DNA of 64,000 nucleotides from NCBI GenBank assembly GCA_943912755.1, contig CALTWF010000003.1, forward strand, positions 79,877 to 143,876, written 5' to 3'. Every line of letters begins with the position of its first letter. The first letter of the stretch is position 1. Origin of the DNA: an uncultured Pseudomonas sp. (GTDB lineage: Bacteria; Pseudomonadota; Gammaproteobacteria; Pseudomonadales; Pseudomonadaceae). The notes beneath the pieces are model-generated. The model did no database searches. It saw nothing but the letters and a program-made list of their open reading frames with translations, and was not told where the DNA came from. Positions 58,510 through 64,000 of this stretch are shown here, in pieces. The translations under genes were made by a program, and so were the position numbers.

Positions 58510-58543
58510 AAGGCCCGACTTCCTGCACGGGAAGCCGGGCCTT
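58510..58543 (-). terminator. Terminator following the Dps-like gene
   Basis: A 14-bp stem aaggcccgacttcc/ggaagccgggcctt (one G-U-type mismatch) lies 32 bp after the Dps-like stop, followed by TTCACG on the minus strand. Confidence 0.85.
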
Positions 58544-58574
58544 GCACTGCCCCACGAACGGGCTCAGCGACGAA

Positions 58575-59048
58575 TCACTTGTCCACCAGCAGGGAGCGCA
58601 GCATCCACGCAGTCTTCTCATGAACCTGCATGCGCTGGGTCAGCAGGTCGGCAGTCGGCTCGTCACTGACCTTGTCGGTCAGCGGGAACAGGCTGCGCGC
58701 GGTACGCACCACGGCTTCCTGACCCTCGACCAGAAACTTGATCATGTCGTCCGAACTCGGCACGCCCTCGGTCTCCTTGATGGAGGCCAGGCGAGAGTAT
58801 TCGGCATAAGTGCCAGGTGCCGGGAAGCCCAGCGCACGGATGCGCTCGGCGATGGAGTCCACCGCCAGCGCCAGTTCGTTGTACTGCTCTTCGAACATCA
58901 GGTGCAGGGTACGGAAGGCGGGACCGGTCACGTTCCAGTGGAAGTTGTGCGTCTTCAGGTAGAGCACATAGGTGTCCGCAAGCAGGCGGGACAGGCCGTC
59001 GGCAATGGACTTGCGATCTTCTTGGCTGATTCCGATATCGATTGCCAT
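58575..59048 (-). CDS. Dps-family DNA starvation/stationary-phase protection protein
   Basis: From ATG 59048, preceded by AAGGA, the protein has 157 residues. The intersubunit ferroxidase site is seen in THNFHWNVTGPAFRTLHLMFEEQYNELALAVDSIAERIRAL (His33/37 region, Asp and Glu residues). Dps proteins form a 12-subunit shell that oxidises Fe(II) with hydrogen peroxide and protects DNA. No lysine-rich N-terminal tail is present, so direct DNA binding may be weak. The gene is divergent from the membrane cold-shock protein. A longer in-frame start is excluded. Confidence 0.95.
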   Translation of the reverse strand: MAIDIGISQEDRKSIADGLSRLLADTYVLYLKTHNFHWNVTGPAFRTLHLMFEEQYNELALAVDSIAERIRALGFPAPGTYAEYSRLASIKETEGVPSSDDMIKFLVEGQEAVVRTARSLFPLTDKVSDEPTADLLTQRMQVHEKTAWMLRSLLVDK

Positions 59049-59348
59049 GTAAAAATTCCTTCCTCTGATTTTCGGTTCAACAAGCGCGGGCCTCACTGTA
59101 TCAAGAGTTTTCCCCGCATGCAGCCTCGACCCCGCGACACAGCGCTGCAGGCCTCGCGCGCCGGGCGTCCCGCTGATTTGAGTAGGCCCGGGCTTTGCTG
59201 TTAAATAGACGCCGTGCCGCCATGGCTGATTGTCAACGCCATGGCGCATAGGCTGGAAACGCCACGCTTTTGCGCTTTTTTCATGCACCGCGCACCGTGA
59301 CCCCAGCTCTTCCTGTGATCCGCCTAATAAGATGCGAGCCAAACCACC
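59049..59348. other. Divergent intergenic region, dps-like / cold-shock-domain gene
   Basis: The 300-bp region carries promoters for both genes. An inverted pair, cgccatgg at 59218-59225 and ccatggcg at 59238-59245, surrounds an AT-rich core. No ORF or RNA gene is convincing. TTAAATAGA near 59200 could be part of a promoter. No regulator site of known type was clear to me. Confidence 0.45.
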
Positions 59349-59939
59349 ATGTTCAAGATCGTCCACCTCCTGACGGGCGCAGCTGCCTTGCTGTTGTCCT
59401 TCATACCCAGCCTCAGGGCCGATACCACGCCCTACCTGCAACAACCCGACGCCATCTACCTGGCACTCCTGGGCCTGACCAACCTGATACTCGCCCCCAT
59501 CGTTCCGCAGTACTACAAAGGCGTACGCCAGTATCTGCAGATCGCCGCCAGCATCCTGCTGGTGCTTGCAGTGATCCTGCAGGCGCTGAGCTTGCTGGCA
59601 CTGCCTGACCTGGACAGCCTCGCAGCCTTGCTTGCCGCTCTGTTCGCCGCTGTCCTGCACCTCAGCGCCGGCTTCATGACACCGACCAAGGCCCGCACCA
59701 GCAGCAACACCCACTACGACACGGGCAATCGCGATACCGGCACGGTGAAGTGGTTCAACACGTCCAAGGGCTTTGGCTTCATTTCCCGCGACTCTGGCGA
59801 CGATATCTTCGTGCACTTCCGTGCCATTCGTGGCGAAGGCCATCGGGTGCTGGTCGAAGGCCAGCGCGTGGAGTTCTCGGTGATGAATCGTGACAAGGGC
59901 CTGCAGGCCGAAGACGTGATCGCCGCTCCGCGCCGCTGA
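59349..59939 (+). CDS. Membrane-anchored cold-shock-domain protein
   Basis: The 196-residue protein combines four hydrophobic helices (about residues 5-21, 36-53, 64-85 and 88-109) with a C-terminal cold-shock domain (about 129-195). The RNA-binding motifs are KGFGFI (residues 140-145) and IFVHF (153-157), both intact. The linker at about 112-128 is Thr/Ser-rich and polar. The domain should bind single-stranded RNA or DNA while held at the inner membrane. It is divergent from dps and is closed by a terminator at 59951-59988. Similar fusions exist in Pseudomonas from memory, without function. Confidence 0.9.
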   Translation: MFKIVHLLTGAAALLLSFIPSLRADTTPYLQQPDAIYLALLGLTNLILAPIVPQYYKGVRQYLQIAASILLVLAVILQALSLLALPDLDSLAALLAALFAAVLHLSAGFMTPTKARTSSNTHYDTGNRDTGTVKWFNTSKGFGFISRDSGDDIFVHFRAIRGEGHRVLVEGQRVEFSVMNRDKGLQAEDVIAAPRR

Positions 59940-59950
59940 TCGCAAAACGC

Positions 59951-59988
59951 AAAAAGCCGCGAAGCCTTATAGGCTATCGCGGCTTTTT
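59951..59988. terminator. Bidirectional terminator, cold-shock protein and slyX/HIT genes
   Basis: The outer stem AAAAAGCCGCGA/TCGCGGCTTTTT surrounds an inner AGCC/GGCT pair, between two convergent genes, with A and T tracts on both sides. Confidence 0.92.
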
Positions 59989-60001
59989 ATTGTGCGAAAT
60001 A

Positions 60002-60208
60002 TCAGTAGTGCGGTGGAGGCGTATCTTCTTCGCTCGCCTCATATTGCCCCATCACTTCCTCATAGCGCTTGAGCAAGGCAGCCATCTGCAACTGCAGGCG
60101 CTCCACCACCCGCTGCTGCTCTACGAGCACGTCGTTCAAGGCCAGCAAAGTGTCGTCCTGGAAGGCCAGGCGACTCTCCAACTCCATCACTCGTTGTTCA
60201 AGACTCAT
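60002..60208 (-). CDS. slyX: SlyX-family protein
   Basis: This 68-residue protein is a single coiled-coil: LEQRVMELESRLAFQDDTLLALNDVLVEQQRVVERLQLQMAALLKRYEE, ending in TPPPHY, the typical SlyX end. Its function is unknown. It is located after the HIT-domain gene with a three-base gap in the same direction, so it is translated with it. Confidence 0.92.
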   Translation of the reverse strand: MSLEQRVMELESRLAFQDDTLLALNDVLVEQQRVVERLQLQMAALLKRYEEVMGQYEASEEDTPPPHY

Positions 60209-60211
60209 TTC

Positions 60212-60637
60212 TCAATACTCCGCGAACTGGAAATCGGCGCCCAATATCGTGGCGATCCGCTGACGCACTTCACTCAACTGATCGACAGAGTATTCGATTG
60301 CAGGCTTGTTCCCCCAGACCGGTGCCGGCCACGCCGCGTCATTCCGGCGACGAACAATCACATGCATATGCAACTGGCCGACCACGTTACCCAGCGCCGC
60401 GACATTCATCTTGTCGGCAGAAAAACAGTCGTTGAGCGCTTTGCTCAGGAAATCGGTTTCTTTCCAGAGTTGCTGACGATCACCGTCATCCAATTGAAAT
60501 ATTTCACTGATGCCGGCACGACGTGGCACCAGGATAAACCACGGATAGTTAGCATCCTTACTAAGTAACAAGCGGCAAAGAGGAAAATCTCCCAATGCGA
60601 AAGTGTCTTGTTCAAGGCGCGAATCCAAAGCAAACAC
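60212..60637 (-). CDS. HIT-domain protein, putative nucleotide hydrolase
   Basis: Start GTG 60637 (fMet-Phe-Ala-Leu-Asp) lies nine bases after GGAG and gives 141 residues. The HIT motif reads Q88-L-H90-M-H92-V-I, so the first histidine of the triad is Gln while the catalytic middle His is kept. FPLCRLLLSKDANYPWFILVPRR lines the nucleotide site. Family members cleave diadenosine or nucleoside phosphate bonds. The longer in-frame start at 60877 would add 80 residues from the promoter-rich region. It is followed by slyX. Confidence 0.9.
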   Translation of the reverse strand: MFALDSRLEQDTFALGDFPLCRLLLSKDANYPWFILVPRRAGISEIFQLDDGDRQQLWKETDFLSKALNDCFSADKMNVAALGNVVGQLHMHVIVRRRNDAAWPAPVWGNKPAIEYSVDQLSEVRQRIATILGADFQFAEY

Positions 60638-61233
60638 GGGGGCAATCTCCTCAACATTCAGTGCGACCCGCCTGCGCGGACCCAGGGGCGCAGGATACTC
60701 CTGTTGCTCTGATCGGGCACGAACAGACCGTCGAGCACCGAAAAGCAGCCTGTGTTTCACTGCAAACCGGCCGTTTCGCCCCGTATTTCCGGGGCCCGGT
60801 AACAAATTGCTACTTTCCGCACCAAAATGGCGCTTCGCGACCTCTGGCGGAGCGTTGAACATCCGCAAACTACCCACTCAGAGCCCTGCAACGGTAACGT
60901 TCTGACTTTCGAGTCGGATTTTTCCTTATTCCAGAAAAATACCGATGAAAGAGCCGAGCGTTCTTTCACCCCCGGTTTTTCGGAGCCTTTCCGCCCTCCG
61001 AACTGGAAAAAGTGAAAATTTCGTCAACACTCGATAGCTTTGAGCACGCTTGTTGCATTCACCTTGGTCATGGTCGGCACGCTGCCTGCATAAGCAAGTG
61101 ACGTGCGATAGATAACAACAGCTGCACGGGCGACCAAGGAGTTTGGGCATCAAGGACTTAAGGTTGTGAACCGCAGTCCCTGGTCCGACCGAAACAGCGC
61201 TGGAGTTGTACGATCCGTCTTACGCGGAACGTA

Positions 61234-61264
61234 ATTTGCGACATGGATATAACTATTTGCGACA
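61234..61264 (+). promoter_or_regulatory. Direct repeats ATTTGCGACA, 21 bp apart, upstream of the porin gene
   Basis: ATTTGCGACA occurs at 61234-61243 and 61255-61264, exactly two helical turns apart, with GGA/TA-rich tails following each. The spacing suits cooperative binding of a dimeric regulator on one face of DNA. They lie 158-188 bp before the porin start codon. The regulator is unknown. Confidence 0.55.
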
Positions 61265-61343
61265 GGACCATAAAGTTACCGAAAGGTTCAAATCGCAAGT
61301 ATCGCCAGTGACAGTCAGCGTGATATACATTTCCGCCGACTCA

Positions 61344-61370
61344 AACAAGAAAGAGCAGCCCCAATAAAAA
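61344..61370 (+). promoter_or_regulatory. Two A-rich AANAANAA motifs in the porin leader, candidate Hfq/Crc sites
   Basis: AACAAGAA (61344-61351) and AATAAAAA (61363-61370) fit the AANAANAA pattern that Hfq and Crc recognise in Pseudomonas mRNAs under catabolite repression. They lie 52-78 bases upstream of the start codon, further than most proven sites, so this is only a candidate. Confidence 0.35.
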
Positions 61371-61421
61371 AACCAGGTGGGGCAGCAGTAATCTTCCTAA
61401 AAACCAAAGGAGCAAATCACG

Positions 61422-62726
61422 ATGCGCGTGATGAAGTGGAGCATGATCGCCCTGGCCGTAGCCGCCGGGACCTCGCAAATGGCTGTAGCGTCCTCGCAGG
61501 ACGAGTCGAAGGGTTTCGTTGAAGACAGCGCCCTGAACGTCAAGACCCGCATGCTGTATTTCAGTCGCGACTACCGTAACGTCCCAAACACCGAGCAAAG
61601 CCGCGGCGAAGAGACCGGCCTGGGCTTCATTGGCACGTTTGAATCCGGCTTCACCCAAGGTACCGTCGGCGTGGGCGTCGATGCCATCGGCCTGCTGGGC
61701 CTGAAACTGGATACCGGTCGTGGTCGCGCTGGTGTCGGCCTGTTCCCTCAGGACAGCGAGGACCGTGCTGAAGACTCCTACTCCAAAGGTGGCGCGGCCA
61801 TCAAATTCCGTGTTTCCGATACCGTGCTGAAAGTGGGCGATCAGTTCACTACCCTGCCGGTCTTCTCGACTGATGACAGCCGCCTGTTGCCCGAAATCGC
61901 TCGCGGCACACTGATCACCAGCAATGAAATCAAGGGCCTCACCCTGAATGCAGGTCGCTTCACCAGCCTGACCGCACAAGCTGCATCCTGGCGCGACAGC
62001 ATCAACGGCCGCAGCAGTACCACCGGGCTCAAAAACCCTGGGCTGACCCACGCAGACGTCATTGGCGGCACTTACGCCTTCACTGACTCGCTTAGCACCA
62101 GCCTGTACTACTCGAAGGTCGAAGATTACTGGCGCAAATACTACGCCAACGTAAACTGGGCACTGCCTCTTTCCGACAACCAGGGCCTGGTGTTCGACTT
62201 CAACATCTATGACACCAAGAGCGATGGCGACCGCGCTCGTGCTTACGATGGCGACAAACTCGACAACCGTGCATTCAGCCTGTCTGCTGCCTACAACATC
62301 GGCGCACACACCTTCACCCTGGTTCACCAGCGCGTGACCGGCGACGGTGACTATGCCTACGGCGTAGATGGTGGCGGCAGCGTATTCCTCGGCAACTCGG
62401 TTGCCCGCTCCGACTTCAACTCCGAAGACGAGCGCTCCTGGCAGGCTCGCTACGACCTGAACTTCGCAGAGTACGGCATTCCCGGCCTGACCTTCATGAC
62501 CCGTTATGTTCGGGGTACCGACGCGAACGTTACCGCGACCAGCAACGGTAAAGAGTGGGAACGCGACATCGACGTGAAGTACGTACTGCAAGAAGGCCCT
62601 GCCAAGGACCTGAGCTTCCGCGTACGCCAGGCCACCTACCGTTCTTCCGATGCTGTCTATCTCAACAGCTCCCCATCGATCGACGAACTGCGCCTGATCG
62701 TCGAGTACCCACTGAGCATCCTGTAA
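61422..62726 (+). CDS. oprD: OprD-family outer membrane porin
   Basis: The 434-residue protein follows AAAGGAG and has a signal peptide (MIALAVAAGTSQMAVA). The mature part has OprD-family sections: SKGFVEDSALNVKTRMLYFSRDYRN, QDESRAEDSYSKGGAAIKFRVSDT and the C-terminal SIDELRLIVEYPLSIL. Eighteen beta strands are expected, with loops for basic amino acids or small carboxylates. In P. aeruginosa, the equivalent position next to proS is held by oprD (PA0958), the imipenem/basic-amino-acid channel, from memory. The substrate here may differ. Terminator at 62754-62782. Confidence 0.88.
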   Translation: MRVMKWSMIALAVAAGTSQMAVASSQDESKGFVEDSALNVKTRMLYFSRDYRNVPNTEQSRGEETGLGFIGTFESGFTQGTVGVGVDAIGLLGLKLDTGRGRAGVGLFPQDSEDRAEDSYSKGGAAIKFRVSDTVLKVGDQFTTLPVFSTDDSRLLPEIARGTLITSNEIKGLTLNAGRFTSLTAQAASWRDSINGRSSTTGLKNPGLTHADVIGGTYAFTDSLSTSLYYSKVEDYWRKYYANVNWALPLSDNQGLVFDFNIYDTKSDGDRARAYDGDKLDNRAFSLSAAYNIGAHTFTLVHQRVTGDGDYAYGVDGGGSVFLGNSVARSDFNSEDERSWQARYDLNFAEYGIPGLTFMTRYVRGTDANVTATSNGKEWERDIDVKYVLQEGPAKDLSFRVRQATYRSSDAVYLNSSPSIDELRLIVEYPLSIL

Positions 62727-62753
62727 GCCCTCCGGCCTACGGACCTTCAGTAC

Positions 62754-62782
62754 GAAAAAGCCCGGCCCTGCCGGGCTTTTTC
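62754..62782 (+). terminator. Porin gene terminator
   Basis: A perfect 12-bp stem gaaaaagcccgg/ccgggctttttc with loop CCCTG lies 27 bp after the porin stop and ends in a T-rich tract. Confidence 0.95.
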
Positions 62783-62892
62783 ATTTGCGTCATCCACTTA
62801 CGACAGATTAGGTTTCCTGCGTTCTATACGTCACCGTTTCCCCCCCGTACAATGCGGGGTCATTTCAGTTAAGCAACCGACCACGGCCTATC

Positions 62893-64000
<1,108 letters not shown>

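Larger units (their letters stand above)
60638..61421. other. Long intergenic region upstream of the porin gene
   Basis: About 780 bp lie between the divergent HIT and porin genes. I see no convincing protein gene; a minus-strand frame at 60757-60969 has no recognisable homology. Features are a direct repeat with 21-bp spacing at 61234-61264, A-rich Hfq/Crc-like motifs at 61344-61351 and 61363-61370, and the ribosome site AAAGGAG at 61404-61410. The GC content is lower than in coding DNA. A long leader and multiple regulators are likely. Confidence 0.6.

Noticed and set aside
58250..58621. Minus-strand frame of 123 codons between the RHH and Dps-like genes
   Set aside because: It overlaps the Dps-like gene, the terminator and the RHH start in another frame and has a Cys/Arg-rich composition without homology.
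60757..60969. Minus-strand frame of 70 codons between the HIT and porin genes
   Set aside because: No homology that I recognise, poor ribosome site and atypical composition; treated as non-coding.

Overview
The window is chromosomal DNA of a Pseudomonas species, probably from the P. putida/P. fluorescens side of the genus. The evidence is high-GC coding with strong G/C third positions, Pseudomonas-type REP/REPIN hairpins, and core gene blocks in Pseudomonas order. These blocks are dapA-bamC-MBL-purC, tolQRAB-pal-cpoB next to queE-queC and a tRNA-Lys, and proS/oprD-like porin/HIT/slyX/cold-shock/dps/aspS/yebC/ruvCAB. There is no plasmid, phage, insertion sequence or CRISPR array in view.

Layout. 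1-10930 is a housekeeping block: DUF2937, class II amidotransferase, oligopeptidase B, cNMP-binding protein, HNH protein, SpoU methyltransferase, a degenerate M61-like peptidase, YcgN, nitroreductase, 2-hydroxyacid dehydrogenase, YcgL and RNase D. 11041-14400 holds an EptA-type phosphoethanolamine transferase, a CHMI-like isomerase, a YdcH protein and an aspartyl beta-hydroxylase-like protein. 14621-21529 is an accessory catabolic cluster: IclR regulator, divergent polar amino-acid/opine-type ABC transporter, FAD amine oxidoreductase, cupin, MocR regulator and GNAT acetyltransferase. 21696-25645 is a complete ECF sigma/FecR/TonB-receptor iron-signalling cassette (A) next to tRNA-Ser(CGA). 25967-34817 is core: purC, MBL hydrolase, bamC and dapA, then gcvR, bcp, a PerM-type permease, tusA-like, bepA and nadA.

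35039-41297 carries YdgA, UDP-glucose dehydrogenase, oxaloacetate decarboxylase, and a two-gene signalling module (receiver-CheC-like protein plus PAS-GGDEF cyclase). 41369-45280 is a second ECF sigma/FecR/receptor cassette (B) with a good Fur-box candidate, next to tRNA-Lys(TTT). 45525-64000 is core again: queC-queE, cpoB-pal-tolBARQ-ybgC, ruvBAC, yebC, aspS, fmdB-like, RHH protein, dps-like, a membrane-anchored cold-shock-domain protein, slyX, HIT protein, an OprD-family porin behind a long regulatory leader, and the start of proS.

How the genes work together. The envelope theme is strong: Tol-Pal, BamC, BepA, EptA, the OprD porin, and two cell-surface-signalling TonB receptors. The accessory cluster looks like an uptake-and-oxidation pathway for an unidentified amine or amino acid under two regulators. 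The most unusual items are the receiver-CheC protein with one intact and one degenerate phosphatase motif, the M61-like protein with both zinc histidines changed to arginine, and the cold-shock domain fused to a four-helix membrane anchor. Comparisons with other genomes below are from memory and are marked as such.
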